DNA of 64,000 nucleotides from Providencia stuartii (GCA_900455155.1 UGUC01000002.1:2437012-2501011); one strand, 5' to 3'. Positions 11,266 to 22,251 are shown, numbered from the stretch's first letter. Numbers and translations are program-made. Notes: a model not told the origin generated them from the sequence alone.

Positions 11266-12508
11266 ATGAAAAAACATGTGGTGGTTATTGGTGCAGGTGT
11301 CATTGGCCTTAGTACTGCATATGCTTTAATCAAAGCGGGTCATGCCGTCACTTTATTAGAATCAGAATCTGATGTCGGCATGCAAACAAGTTTCGCCAAT
11401 GGCGGACAACTTAGCTATCGCTATGTTTCGCCGTTAGCAGATGCAGGAGTACCATTACAAGGTTTAAGTTGGATGGGGAAAGATGATTCACCATTGAATT
11501 TAAAAATACAATTTTCCCTGCAACAATGGGCTTGGTTAACTCAATTCACCTTAGCTTGTAATCGCAAAACAAATAAAATTAATGGTGCTCACCAACTACG
11601 CCTCTCTTTACTCAGCCAAGAGATCATGAATATCTGGCGTAATAATGGTGATATCGGTGACTTTGCTTGGGAAAAATCGGGTAAACTAATTATTCACCGT
11701 GACCAAAAAAAGCTTTAATAAAGCTTGCGAAACCATCGACAGTCAATTTCAAAAGGTTTTAAATCCGACTGAAATTACCGCCTTAGAGCCATCATTAAAG
11801 AATATTCAATCACAGTTAGTGGGCGCAATTTATGCTCCTGATGATGAAAGTGCAGACTGTTATTTATTCTGTAAAAACTTACTCCAATATTTATCAACTC
11901 AAGCAGATTTTACACTATGCTTACAACATTCTGTTGTTTCATTTATTAAAGATGATAAGCGAATTACAGGTGTTATTACTCCGCAAGGAACAATTTCTGC
12001 CGATGATGTCATTGTATGTGCCGGAAATGGAAGCAGGAAACTGCTAAAAACATTAGGTATTCATGTACCAATGCTTGGCTTAAAAGGCTATAGCCTTTCT
12101 ATTCCTTATCCAGAAAAAGAACATGTGGTGCCTAAAATCAATGTAACTGATTATGGAAATAAAATTGTTTATGCAAAACTTAATCAGCAACTTCGCATCG
12201 CCGCAATGGTGGATATCGGTTATGACAAATCAGGCTTGCGTGATAACCGAATTTCTGCCTTAAAAAATATTATTAAAAACACATTCCCTGATGTAACAAA
12301 TATTGAAGATGCCGAAACATGGTGTGGATTACGTCCATCAACACCAAAAGGACCACCAATATTAGGCAAAACTGGATATAACAATCTTTGGTTAAATATT
12401 GGTCATGGTAGCTTAGGGTTTACCTTAGCCGCTGGCAGCGCTCAAATTCTCAGCCAATTAGTTTCAGGGGAAACATCTCCCATCTCTTTAACTGGATTAA
12501 CGAGGTAA
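11266..12508 (+). CDS. D-amino-acid dehydrogenase-like FAD oxidoreductase (DadA family); frame broken once
   Basis: FAD-dependent DAO-fold enzyme oxidising (D-)amino acids to 2-imino acids, electrons probably going to the respiratory chain. N-terminal dinucleotide motif [20 protein letters not shown], then [19 protein letters not shown], typical of DadA, and near the end [18 protein letters not shown] with a C-terminal FAD contact [15 protein letters not shown]. Start ATG 11266 follows GCGGATAATT. A 7-A run at 11705-11711 is one base too long; repaired length 413 residues. The next gene encodes RidA, which fits clearance of the imine product. The substrate is not determined. Confidence 0.87.
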
Positions 12509-12517
12509 TACAACAAT

Positions 12518-12868
12518 ATGATCAAACGTAATAATCCAAAGCCACGTTTAGCTGATAGCGTTGAATATGCAGGCTTAGTTTATTTATCAGGACAAGTTCC
12601 TAATGATTTAAATGGTGATATCACAGCTCAGACACAAGATGTACTTGCAAAAATAGATACTCTATTAGCTGCAAGTAACAGTGACAAAACACGTATTCTT
12701 TCAGCCCAAGTTTGGATCAAAAATATGGAACGTGATTTTGCTGCTTTTAATGCTGTTTGGGAATCATGGATGCCAACAGAGAATAGCCCTGCACGTGCTG
12801 CCGTTGAAGCAAATATGGCTAGAGAGCAAGTGCTTGTGGAAATCATGGTAACCGCTGCGCAACGTTAG
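12518..12868 (+). CDS. RidA family protein, 116 aa
   Basis: Short RidA-like protein (YoaB/RidA group): start MIKRNNPKPRLADSVEYAGL, LVYLSGQVPNDLNGDITAQT, and the C-terminal PARAAVEANMAREQVLVEIM, which has Arg in the position expected for the imine-hydrolysing members. Only 9 bases after the dehydrogenase stop, so co-translated. Probable job: hydrolysis of imino acid produced by the flavoenzyme. Confidence 0.88.
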   Translation: MIKRNNPKPRLADSVEYAGLVYLSGQVPNDLNGDITAQTQDVLAKIDTLLAASNSDKTRILSAQVWIKNMERDFAAFNAVWESWMPTENSPARAAVEANMAREQVLVEIMVTAAQR

Positions 12869-12972
12869 TGCCGATTTCAATAACGATACTTTGGCCTAAA
12901 AATCGCTTTATATTCCATGGGCGTTTGACCTTTGCATATCACTCTCAACAGGTTAATCCCTACCTAAAAAAT

Positions 12973-13023
12973 AACTAAGTTGCATCGTTCCCTTTAATAA
13001 AGGGTGAATGATACAACTTAGTT
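12973..13023. terminator. Hairpin between convergent ridA and DUF1471 genes
   Basis: Arms AACTAAGTTG and CAACTTAGTT with an inner CCCTTT/AAAGGG stem; flanked by T-rich sequence on the plus side. Probably acts in both directions. Confidence 0.7.
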
Positions 13024-13029
13024 TAATGA

Positions 13030-13299
13030 TTATTTTTTATATAAGCTGGCCGTTACCGAAACATCGTTTCCACTTCCTTCAGACTCAACCGAAGTAATAA
13101 CAAAATATTCAGCACCTTTCTCATCCGCTTTTTGAGAGATTGCCTTTACATAATCAGCAGATACACCATCATTCATAACAACATTGACCGTGCCTGCAAA
13201 TTTCAAATACAGAGATTTTGTATAATTAATTTCTGTCGCCCCAAACGCTAATGGACTTAATAATGCAAAAGATAATACAAGTATTTTTAGTTTTTTCAT
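13030..13299 (-). CDS. DUF1471 (YhcN/BhsA family) periplasmic stress protein, 89 aa
   Basis: Signal peptide MKKLKILVLSFALLSPLAFG followed by a compact 65-residue DUF1471 domain (AGTVNVVMNDGVSADYVKAI, ending VSVTASLYKK). Members are small periplasmic or surface proteins induced by stress and affecting biofilm. Length and two-part structure fit. Single-gene unit between two hairpins. Which member it is cannot be told. Confidence 0.85.
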   Translation of the reverse strand: MKKLKILVLSFALLSPLAFGATEINYTKSLYLKFAGTVNVVMNDGVSADYVKAISQKADEKGAEYFVITSVESEGSGNDVSVTASLYKK

Positions 13300-13589
13300 A
13301 ATAAAGCCACCTTAACAATAATTTTTTGTTTATAAACAATAAAAAACGTTAATGACTTATATTTGTTCTGTCAATGACTACACTATCTAATTCGTTTATT
13401 CCTTTCTAGATTGAAAATATTGTTAGCTCTTAATAAACAAAAGATTACCCTACATTCTCATTTTTAAGCTTTATTATATTATTTTATTTATATAACAGCG
13501 ATCACATAGAGCAGTTCCATTTAAACTCATCTACAAATGATATTTCATTATTCATTACCGACTGTCTTAAAAGCATAATGGAGAAAATG

Positions 13590-15242
13590 ATGAAAAAAAC
13601 AGTGGTACAATATTTATTAACTCGATTATACGATATAGGTGTTAGCGATATTTTTGGTGTTGCTGGGGATTATTCATTTCCAATTAATGATGCCATTTGT
13701 GAAAATAATAAAATGCGTTGGGTTGGCTGCTGTAATGAATTAAATGCAGCATATGCTGCAGATGGGTATGCGCGAATAAAAGGTATAGCTGCATTATCAA
13801 CAACATTCGGTGTTGGTGAACTCAGTGCTATCAATGCTATTGCGGGCTCTTACGCTGAATATTTACCTATTTTTCATTTGGTAGGTATGCCATCTAGCGG
13901 TGCACAGGAAAGTAAAAAAATTCTTCATCACTCTTTAGGAGATGGGGATTTCACTCTGTTCTATAAAATGTTTCAACCTATTAGTTGTGCGCAAGCAATT
14001 CTTACCCCTGAAAATTGTATTGAAGAAGTAGAACGGCTGATCACATACGCTTTATTTAAGCGCCAACCTGTCTATATCGGTATTCCATCCGATTATGCCG
14101 AAATGCCTATTCATACAAATAAACGGTATTCAGTATGCACTGATATTCCCCAAAGTAATAATCAAAACCTAACCAAAGTTATTAATATAATTTTAAATAA
14201 ACTATTAACTAGCCAAAAAATTAGCCTACTTCCGGGAATTTTAGCTTCTCGTTTAGGATTAACCGATGAGCTTCAAACCCTAATAAATAAATCAAACTTA
14301 CCTTATGCTACCATGATTATGGATAAAGGGGTACTCAATGAAACAGCATCTAATTATATGGGCATCTATTATGGACATTTAATAAATACCCCTGTTAGTG
14401 AATATATAGAAAGCAGCGATTGTATTATTAGCATCGGTGCAATGATGACGGATATGAATACGGGCTGTTTTACTGCCGCTATCCCTTCAGAATATCATAT
14501 CAATATCATGCCTGATTATGTCAAAATTGGTTCTACAGTATACTCTCAGGTGTATATGAAGGATGTACTCGCTAAATTGAAAGAGCGAATTCCCTCATTT
14601 CATCAAAACCACCCTAAAGTTCAATGCTTAGATGAATCATTGTTCGCCGGCTATCAATCAATATCGGCTGAATATCTATATTCTCGATTCGAAAAGATGT
14701 TTAAAGAAAATGATATTATTTTTACTGACACAGGAACCCCATTAATGGGTTTAGTCTTTGCACAACTTCCTAAAGGGGTTCAATTCTGTAACCAAACCTT
14801 GTGGGGGTCTATTGGATGGTCTACTGCCGCCGCTTTCGGAGCGGCTTTGGCAGCCCCTAAGCGCAGAGTGATCTTAATTACAGGGGAAGGTGCTCATCAG
14901 TTAACAGCACAAGAAATTTGCCAGTTTGCACGTTTTCAATTAAAACCGATTATTTTCATTATCAATAATGATGGATATCTATTTGAGCGCTTAATATGCA
15001 AAGACCCGGAAGCTTATTACAATGATATCGCTAAATGGGATTATGAAAAATTACCCGCTGCATTAGGTTGTCATGATTGGAATTGCCAAAAGGTAACACG
15101 TTGTAATGAACTTGATATCGCCATCAATCATGCTGAGTCATCCCCTTTTGCATCCTACATTGAAGTGGTCACTGATAAATACGTTGCACCTGAGCTTGCA
15201 CATAAATTACGGGGAGCATTAGATTCGTTATACTCTTCTTAA
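13590..15242 (+). CDS. ThDP-dependent 2-oxo-acid decarboxylase (indolepyruvate/phenylpyruvate type), 550 aa
   Basis: Pyruvate/indolepyruvate decarboxylase family, converting aromatic or branched 2-oxo acids to aldehydes. Visible: N-terminal PYR domain with the catalytic Glu in CCNELNAAYAADGYAR, the paired histidines in ILHHSLGDGDF, and the C-terminal PP domain motif beginning TGEGAHQLTAQE and ending IINNDGY. The motif usually starts GDG; here it is GEG, an Asp-to-Glu change at the metal-ligand position. Of three possible ATGs (13578, 13587, 13590) the third has best spacing from GGAG at 13580. Stand-alone gene. Indole-acetaldehyde or phenylacetaldehyde formation is an inference. Confidence 0.85.
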   Translation: MKKTVVQYLLTRLYDIGVSDIFGVAGDYSFPINDAICENNKMRWVGCCNELNAAYAADGYARIKGIAALSTTFGVGELSAINAIAGSYAEYLPIFHLVGMPSSGAQESKKILHHSLGDGDFTLFYKMFQPISCAQAILTPENCIEEVERLITYALFKRQPVYIGIPSDYAEMPIHTNKRYSVCTDIPQSNNQNLTKVINIILNKLLTSQKISLLPGILASRLGLTDELQTLINKSNLPYATMIMDKGVLNETASNYMGIYYGHLINTPVSEYIESSDCIISIGAMMTDMNTGCFTAAIPSEYHINIMPDYVKIGSTVYSQVYMKDVLAKLKERIPSFHQNHPKVQCLDESLFAGYQSISAEYLYSRFEKMFKENDIIFTDTGTPLMGLVFAQLPKGVQFCNQTLWGSIGWSTAAAFGAALAAPKRRVILITGEGAHQLTAQEICQFARFQLKPIIFIINNDGYLFERLICKDPEAYYNDIAKWDYEKLPAALGCHDWNCQKVTRCNELDIAINHAESSPFASYIEVVTDKYVAPELAHKLRGALDSLYSS

Positions 15243-15588
15243 TATGAAATAACTATTATGATAAGAACTGGCAGCTGGTTATTAAACAATCAAAACCTTG
15301 CCAGTTTTTGCATTAGTCATTTTCTTTTTGCCTTATTTTTGTGCAATGTTCTCCTCTTAAAAAATGCCAAGCTAGAAGCATGATAAAAAGCATTAATTAT
15401 CAATTAGTTATTTCATTTAATTGTTATTTCAAATCGAAATTTAAAAAATTATGATTAACATTTATCTTGGAATAACTCAAATTTTCATTTAGGTATGTAG
15501 GCTTAATATGGTATAACCGATTATTAAGAGAAATTTAATGGTTATATAATTTAAAAAAGAATAATATTCATACTTAAGCGAGATACGA
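15243..15588. other. Intergenic region before the Rhs locus
   Basis: About 350 A+T-rich bases holding the decarboxylase terminator and, further right, the leader of the Eag chaperone gene. It marks the left edge of the accessory block. No tRNA or direct repeat seen. Confidence 0.45.
15266..15310 (+). terminator. Terminator of the decarboxylase gene
   Basis: AACTGGCA paired with TGCCAGTT, inner GGTT/AACC, followed by TTTG; 24 bases after the stop. Confidence 0.65.
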
Positions 15589-16020
15589 ATGATTACTGAG
15601 TCACGTTGTGTTTTTTCTGAAGGCAGTGTTACCCTCCCCGATGGATATAAAGAACAAACCGTCAATATCCTGATTTCCCCCACAGGGAATGCGGTTAACA
15701 TTTCTCGGGATGACAAACCCGCTGATGAAACCTTTGATGACTATGTCGCTCGTCAAAAGCAGCTGTTACAACGCTCCCTGAAAGATTGGCAACTCCTTGA
15801 AGAAAAGCCCTCTGTACTGGGACTCGACGGCATTCACGGCTATCTCATCAGCTCACGCTATCGTCCCAACAAAAAACAGCAAGTCTATCAAATTCAGGCT
15901 GTTTACCCTTTCAGTGATACCCAAACCCTGATTTTTACAATGTCATCCCCCAACGCCTTTAACGATAAGCAATGGGCGTGGATGAACACCCTCCTGCTTA
16001 GCTTTCAACCAAGAGGGTAA
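15589..16020 (+). CDS. DcrB/DUF1795-family Eag chaperone for a type VI effector, 143 aa
   Basis: DUF1795 (EagR/EagT) proteins bind and shield the transmembrane segments of PAAR-type type VI secretion effectors before loading. The fold pattern is recognisable: SVTLPDGYKEQTVNILISP, ISRDDKPADETFDDYVARQ, and the C-terminal YPFSDTQTLIFTMSSP. It is followed after 5 bases by the PAAR-Rhs gene, whose N-terminus has the hydrophobic helices such chaperones bind. No vgrG or other type VI gene is in this window, so delivery must use a system elsewhere. Confidence 0.85.
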   Translation: MITESRCVFSEGSVTLPDGYKEQTVNILISPTGNAVNISRDDKPADETFDDYVARQKQLLQRSLKDWQLLEEKPSVLGLDGIHGYLISSRYRPNKKQQVYQIQAVYPFSDTQTLIFTMSSPNAFNDKQWAWMNTLLLSFQPRG

Positions 16021-16025
16021 CCACC

Positions 16026-19000
16026 ATGCCAGAAGCCGCCAGAGTCGGTGATATCATCGGTCATTCAAAATCGATGTGGGGAATGCTCATCGGTACGGTA
16101 TTAGGGGCAGCTATTGCCATAGGAGGCGCAGTCATCTCTGGTGCCTTGATGGGGATTGGCATTGGAACAAGTTATGTTGGTATCGGCTTTTTTGCTATTG
16201 GAGCTTCAGTAGCAATTGGGTATGGCACAGCTAAGCTAGCGGAATGGGCACGGGATAAATGTGTTGAAACGGGATCTAAATCCTTAAGCCCCTGCGGGGA
16301 AATCAAAACCGGCTCTCACAATGTACGAATTAACGGTAAGGCCGCCGCCATTTCCACTCGCAGTGACGTCAAGTGCGATAAGGAAAATAGTCTGCGTCAA
16401 ATGGCACAAGGCTCTGACTCGGTGTATATCAATGGATTCCCTGCTTCTCGGGTCGGTGATAAAACCACCTGTGATGCCACGGTGATGGAAGGCTCCCCCA
16501 ATGTCCGGATTGGTGGGGGACACAAGCCACTGAAGATATAGAGCCTGAAATTCCGTCTTGGGTCACTACGGCCTCTGATTTAACCATGTTATTTGCGGGA
16601 TTTTTAAGCTTTGGTGGAGGAGTGGCGAAAGGCCCCAGCGCGGTGGCAAAGCTGTGGAGCAAATTACCAGGCAGCGCCAAAATTAGCCGTTTCTTCTGTC
16701 GTTATGGAACGGTACTTACAGCGATGAGCATGGCAATCCCCGCAATCGGCATACTCACTCGCCCTGTGGAGGTGATTGGTGGGCAGAAAGTATTAAACGG
16801 CGAGGATGAGCTGGATTTTATCTATGAGTCTGAATTACCGCTTCACTGGCAACGCAACTATTTAAGCAGTTATTGTTATGAGGGTGTATTGGGTCGAGGC
16901 TGGAGTTTCTTTTGGGAAACCCAATTGATTAAAACCGAAGACGGCTTTGTTTGGCAAAACCTGTCGGGTGACATCCTTCCGTTTCCAGACATCCCACTAG
17001 GGTATCGTAGCTTTTGTGAGGCTGCCCAAGGCTGGATGATCCACAATGACGATGACAGTTGGACGTTTCAGGATGCAGGTGAACTGCGTTATCATTACCC
17101 CCCTTTTGATACCGAAGGTCGCAGCCGCTTAAGCCACGTCATAGATAATGTCGGTAATGAGCAACGTTTCCACTACAACGAACAGCATCAACTCATTCAC
17201 ATTACCGGTTGCGGTGACCTGAATATCGTTTGTGAATACCAATCCTTTCCGTTTGAAGAAAAAACGGTATCACGTCTCACAGCCGTGTATCAGGTAAACG
17301 CCAATCAAGCTCGTCGCCGTCAATGTGCTTATTTTTATAACGAACACGCCCAACTGGTACGTGTCGAACAGCACACAGACCACCCTTACCGCCAATTTGG
17401 TTGGACAGATGCTGACATCATGGCGTGGCATACGGATAAATATGGTTTACGCAGCGAGTACCGTTGGGAACTCTCCGACGATAACCTGTGGCGTGTGATT
17501 GAAAACACAACCAGCGAAGGGGAAAGCTACCGACTGGAATACGATGATATCCATCTCACACGCACCGCTTATTGGCATGATGGCTCTACCTCATTTTGGC
17601 AACTCAATGATAACTATCAAATCATTCAGTACACTGACCGAACAAGCATCAAAACCGAACTCTTGTGGGATGAGTTTGGGCTACCTTGCGGTTGTCGCAA
17701 CGCCGAAGGACATACGCAAACCAGTGAATGGGATGAGTTAGGACGATTACTCAGTTTAACCGATGGTAATGGCAACCAAACCCGCTGGCAATACCAAAAT
17801 GAACGTGACCGCCTTATTGCTGTCTTTTGGCCTGATGGCTCTGAATCACGTTTAGAGTATGACCGTTTTGGACGGTTAATCAAAGAAATCTCTCCACTGG
17901 AGCAAACGACCGAATACCGCTATGACTTTAAAACTACACTGCGCCCCACCGTCCGCATCGATGCCAAACAAGGACGCAGCGAGTTTCTTTGGACAAAGCG
18001 GGGGCTAATATTGCGTCACCGCGACTGCTCGGGTAAACAACATATTTGGCGTTATGATAATGAGGGTCGTGTTGTTTCTCAAACCAATGCCTTGCAGGAA
18101 GCCACTGAGTACCAGTACGATGAGGCGGGGCGAGTCACTCGCATCGTGTTGCCCGATGAATCCACCGTGCAACTGGCTTGGAATGCCGCAGGGCTCCTGA
18201 CCCATCACCAACGCAATGACAATACCCCGCGTCAGTGGCAATACAACGCCTTCGGTCGCGTCACAACGGAAATCGATAAACTCGCTCGACATATCCATTA
18301 CCATTACAATGCTGAAGGCGTATTAATTTCAATTGAAAACGCCAATGGCGGACGTTACTTACTCAACCGTGATGCCGAAGGCCGACTCATCGAGGAAATC
18401 CGACCGGATGATACGCTGCTGCAATATCGCTATAACAGTTTCGGACGTTTAGCCGAGGAAACTCGTTTAGGCGACCGTGTGTTCCCTTCCCCCGCTCGCA
18501 CGGTGTTGTTACAGTATGACCCCGCCGGTAATCTTGCTAAACGGGAAACATTAACTGATAGCTATCAGTACCAGTGGGATAGCCTAAACCGCTTATTGGT
18601 GGCGTCGAGGCAACCGAATCAACTCGGCCTTGAAATGGGCTTGCAGGCTAACCAAGTTCACTTTACCTATGATGCCCTTGGGCGTATTACCCGTGAGCAA
18701 ACGGGCGATGATATCGTCGAATTTGCTTACGATGAACTCAATAATCTGAGCTGTCTGACGTTACCTCAAGGTGACAGCCTAAACTGGCTCTATTACGGTT
18801 CAGGGCATGCCACTGCCATCAATCACCTTGTCGACGGCACCCCGCACTTAATCACCGAATTTGAACGCGATGACCTGCACCGTGAAATCAGCCGTACCCA
18901 AGGTGCTCTAACCCAATATCGACAGTACGATAAGCTGGGACGGACGATAAGTACCTTCAGCTCACGCAATAAACCGCATCCACTCAACGGCATTGCCTCA

Positions 19001-20296
19001 TCACGAAAATGGTTCTATGACGAACAAGATAACCTTGGCGCGATGGAAGACCATTATCGGGGTTGGGTGGAATACCTGTATGACTCTGAGCAGCGACTGA
19101 AAAAAGTCTCCAGTGGCGAAAACATGGATGCCATGCTGTTCTATGACCGTGCGGATAATCTGTTAGAGCGTCCTCAATCAGAAATCGAGGCTCAAACGCC
19201 ATCAATGCCTGCCCTAAGCCCACAAGGGGATAGGCTACTTCAATTTCAAGGCTGGCAATATCGCCATGATGCCTATGGTAACGTGATTTCACGCGGGCAC
19301 CCTAACCAAGCCAAACAAACTTATCAGTATGATGGGGATAACCGTTTAGTTATCGCCCAAACCAGCGACATGAAAGCCCAATATCACTACGATGCACTGG
19401 GTCGTCGCATTCATAAAGTGGTTGAGTCACGGGCTTACGGCACACTGAAACGACATGAAACCCATTTTGTGTGGCAAGGGCTACGGTTGCTGCAAGAGCA
19501 GGATATCAATACGGGTAAATATCAGACCTATTGCTACGAAGAGCACGGCAGCTATACCCCACTCGCCGTCATCGTGAAGCAACCCGCCGGCTACCGTTAT
19601 TACTGGCACCACTGCGACATTAACAGCGCCCCACTTGATGTCACCAACGAACAAGGTAATACGGTGTGGTCAGGGAAATATGAGCGCTTTGGCTTTGTTC
19701 GCTGTAGCCCATTGAGCTTCTACTCCGACCCCGAACGCAAGATGGAGTCCTTCGAACAAAATCTACGCTATGCCGGACAATATTTTGACAATGAAACCGG
19801 ATTACATTTTAATACCTTTAGATTCTACGACCCACAGATAGGCCGTTTTATCATGCCTGACCCAATTGGGTTATTGGGCGGGATAAATTTGTATCAGTAT
19901 GCGCCGAATCCATTGGGATGGATTGACCCTTGGGGGCTAGCTGCTTCTGGTGATTATAAAGAAATGCCTGTCATGCCTGGTTTTCAGAAACACCATAACA
20001 TTCCACAATCGATGGCAAATCATCCAGCGATTATAAGTTCAGGCTATGATATTAATAATAGTCAAAATATTACTCAATTACCATCGTCTAAAACTGCGAT
20101 TGAGCAAAATCCAGAAAGGACGGTACATCGAGGGAGGCATAATAAAGCTTACGATAGTTATATTAGCAATGAGCTTGATAAGATACATGCTAATAATGCA
20201 AGCCCAGAGATAAAAAGGATGCAGATTCAAGCTCTGTCAGATGATGTAGGTAATCGCCTAAGAACCAAACAAATAAAACTTAACAATGCCTGTTAG
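16026..20296 (+). CDS. PAAR-Rhs polymorphic toxin with AHH-like nuclease C-terminus; frame broken once
   Basis: Type VI secreted effector, 1423 residues after repair. Residues 1-165 are a PAAR domain interrupted by two hydrophobic helices (GMLIGTVLGAAIAIGGAVIS and following). A 5-G run at 16515-16519 lacks one base; with six G the frame joins IGGGTQATEDIEPEIPSWVT to the rest. Next is a second hydrophobic region, then about 1000 residues of YD/RHS repeats, closed by DPIGLLGG...NPLGWIDPWGL, the self-cleavage boundary. The variable tip (about 115 residues) has FQKHHNIPQSMANHP and VHRGRHNKAYDSYI, fitting an AHH/HNH-type DNase. Chaperone gene upstream, immunity gene 12 bases downstream. The tip is more A+T rich than the core. 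Confidence 0.93.
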
Positions 20297-20308
20297 TAGG
20301 AAGATAAA

Positions 20309-20899
20309 ATGAGTTATATAATTTCTAGTATTACAAATACATTTAACTTACTTGAATATTGCCATAATACCTCTGTGGACTACACTCTATTCCGTGAAGG
20401 AATTAGTTTAAAAGGAAACTGTTTTCAGATTAATTATAAGGCAAAAAATAAAGCTAGCTTGAATAAAATAAAGAAAAACCATATTTTATTTACCACAGGC
20501 ATTGAATTAGTTAGTTCAGAACTTCGAGAAGTTCTAGAAAAAATAGCACCAACCGAGGTTGAGTTTTTTGATGCAAACATTTTTTTTGGAAATTACGTAC
20601 TACATAGCTACAGTGCTATCAATGTGTTAACAAAGATAAATTGTTTTGATATGGAAAAAAGTGAATTTACATTAACTAATTTTGACCCCCATAATCCCCA
20701 ATATGCATTTTTATATACAGTACTGTTAGATGAAATACCATATTCTTTCGATATTGTAAGAAGTGAAGAAACTCCCAATACAATAGTTGTGAGTGATAAG
20801 CTAAAAATAGCTATCATTAATGCAGGGCTAAAAAATATTGAATTTTGCAAATCAATTGATTTGACCCCTAAAAATAGAAGTTCCTGTGAAACTAGTTAA
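20309..20899 (+). CDS. Immunity protein, Imm11/DUF1629-like, 196 aa
   Basis: Lies 12 bases after the Rhs toxin stop, so it should protect against the AHH-like tip. The C-terminal part FDIVRSEETPNTIVVSDKLK then IAIINAGLKNIEFCK resembles the DUF1629 (Imm11) pattern. No signal peptide or membrane helix, hence cytosolic, as expected against a DNase. Strongly A+T rich compared with the Rhs core, common for tip/immunity cassettes. Family assignment is moderate; the immunity role rests on position. Confidence 0.75.
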   Translation: MSYIISSITNTFNLLEYCHNTSVDYTLFREGISLKGNCFQINYKAKNKASLNKIKKNHILFTTGIELVSSELREVLEKIAPTEVEFFDANIFFGNYVLHSYSAINVLTKINCFDMEKSEFTLTNFDPHNPQYAFLYTVLLDEIPYSFDIVRSEETPNTIVVSDKLKIAIINAGLKNIEFCKSIDLTPKNRSSCETS

Positions 20900-21030
20900 A
20901 TATTTGTTTTCCAATTTAATCATGATACAGCGGATGATAACCACTACTAAACGAATTGCGTCACAATCCTATAAAGATAAATAAGATTATATCAGACACA
21001 TATGGATGATATTCCGGATCAATTGATTAA

Positions 21031-21375
21031 AATAATGCAGGAATAGTTAGACATATAGAAGGTGGCAGACAAGCAGGTACTAACGTTGAGTTGCGGGAAA
21101 CCTATTTACCACCACTAAACCCAGCTGAAACAGGTCGTAAGGGAGGATCTTACACCGACATGACATTTACTGATGCTAAAGGTCGCACGGTTTACATTCA
21201 GACGGTAGACAAAGGCAAAGTCAATGGTATGACGCAGTATGAATGGGATAATGCCGTTCGAATCACCCAACAAAATCCAAACGCTGTTGTTATTACCGTG
21301 CCTAAAGGTAACACTTTACAGCCGGGAGCATTGAATGTTGACAACATGCTTGCTGGCACAGTCACACAACGCTAA
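21031..21375 (+). pseudogene. Displaced Rhs toxin tip (orphan C-terminal domain)
   Basis: Open from a TAA at 21028 with no good start or ribosome binding site; a TTG at 21091 is the only candidate. The reading begins NNAGIVRHIEGGRQAGTNVE and continues to AGTVTQR, about 114 residues, and looks like a toxin domain without its core (compact, with GGSYTDMTFTDAKGRTVYIQ). No Rhs core sequence precedes it. The fold is not recognised. An intact-looking partner gene follows after 12 bases. Most likely a former tip pushed downstream when the present one was gained. Confidence 0.65.
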
Positions 21376-21387
21376 AAAGGATTCTAT

Positions 21388-21984
21388 ATGACAGCTAAAG
21401 TTAAACTGCCTGGTATTGAAGTTTTTATGAGTAAAGTAGATGAAGATAACTTTTCAAAAGCCTTGGGTGATTATTTTAAAGAAATTAAATTCATTGACAA
21501 TTATGTTTGGGATACTCTTGATCCCCCTGTAAGAAATTCGATTTCCTTATGTTATGGTGCAATAAATTCAAACGTTACAATCATCAATAGTGATATAACT
21601 AGTATAAGTGATTATAAAAATAACTATGTATTTCCACGCCCAAACAACGCTGGTTTTTCGGGTAGTTTCGTCGGTAAAGGATTAGTTCAATTTATTCACT
21701 CAAAGGAAGCTGATTTTGCAGCAGGATGCTTGAGAAATGGGACAATATCAGCTTCTTATAAACCAGCAGAAGACCCTGAAACAGAGGCATTCGTTAAAGG
21801 AGTTTGGAAAATCTTCAAAAAAGGAGCCAAAAAGGTTTATGCTATTAACAGGGAAACGGGTGAATTGTATCGTGACAAACCTGAAACTCGGTATTTTGCT
21901 TGGCCTGATGCTGCAAAAATTTATGATGGTACAGATGGTCGCTACTTAACAGCTACCGCATTTAATTTTTATATTGCTAAATAA
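21388..21984 (+). CDS. Putative immunity protein for the displaced tip, 198 aa
   Basis: Begins 12 bases after the orphan tip, preceded by AAAAAGGATTCTAT, a good ribosome binding site. Family not recognised. Features: KLPGIEVFMSKVDEDNFSKA near the start and a C-terminal part ETRYFAWPDAAKIYDGTDGR. No signal peptide or membrane helix. It may still protect against neighbours whose Rhs carries this tip. Confidence 0.65.
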   Translation: MTAKVKLPGIEVFMSKVDEDNFSKALGDYFKEIKFIDNYVWDTLDPPVRNSISLCYGAINSNVTIINSDITSISDYKNNYVFPRPNNAGFSGSFVGKGLVQFIHSKEADFAAGCLRNGTISASYKPAEDPETEAFVKGVWKIFKKGAKKVYAINRETGELYRDKPETRYFAWPDAAKIYDGTDGRYLTATAFNFYIAK

Positions 21985-22014
21985 CAAGTATAGAAGGCAG
22001 TTTTACCTGCCATC

Positions 22015-22251
22015 TCAGACTGCTAACAAACATATTATGTTTGGCGGCAAGTCTAATAGGTTTTGAAAATAAATTACGAAAATCAATTTATTGATTTTCG
22101 GCTGATAACACAAAGTGGGAAAAACCACGCTTTTATCCCGCTTTGCCAACAACCTCACACGGTGTGCGACCAGACCTTTTGAATAACCCAACGCTTTTCC
22201 GATCTCATCATAAGTTGGGGGTGCCCCGTCTTCTTTGATGCATTTAACCAA
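22015..22251 (-). CDS. Possible fragment of a helix-turn-helix protein
   Basis: A TTG-started minus-strand frame whose first 40 residues read as a winged-helix/HTH (PPTYDEIGKALGYSKGLVAH, then RVRLLAKRDK), while the rest (about 35 residues) looks like random translation. Probably the remnant of a regulator or mobile-element gene stranded between cassettes. Might also be chance. Confidence 0.3.
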   Translation of the reverse strand: MVKCIKEDGAPPTYDEIGKALGYSKGLVAHRVRLLAKRDKSVVFPTLCYQPKINKLIFVIYFQNLLDLPPNIICLLAV

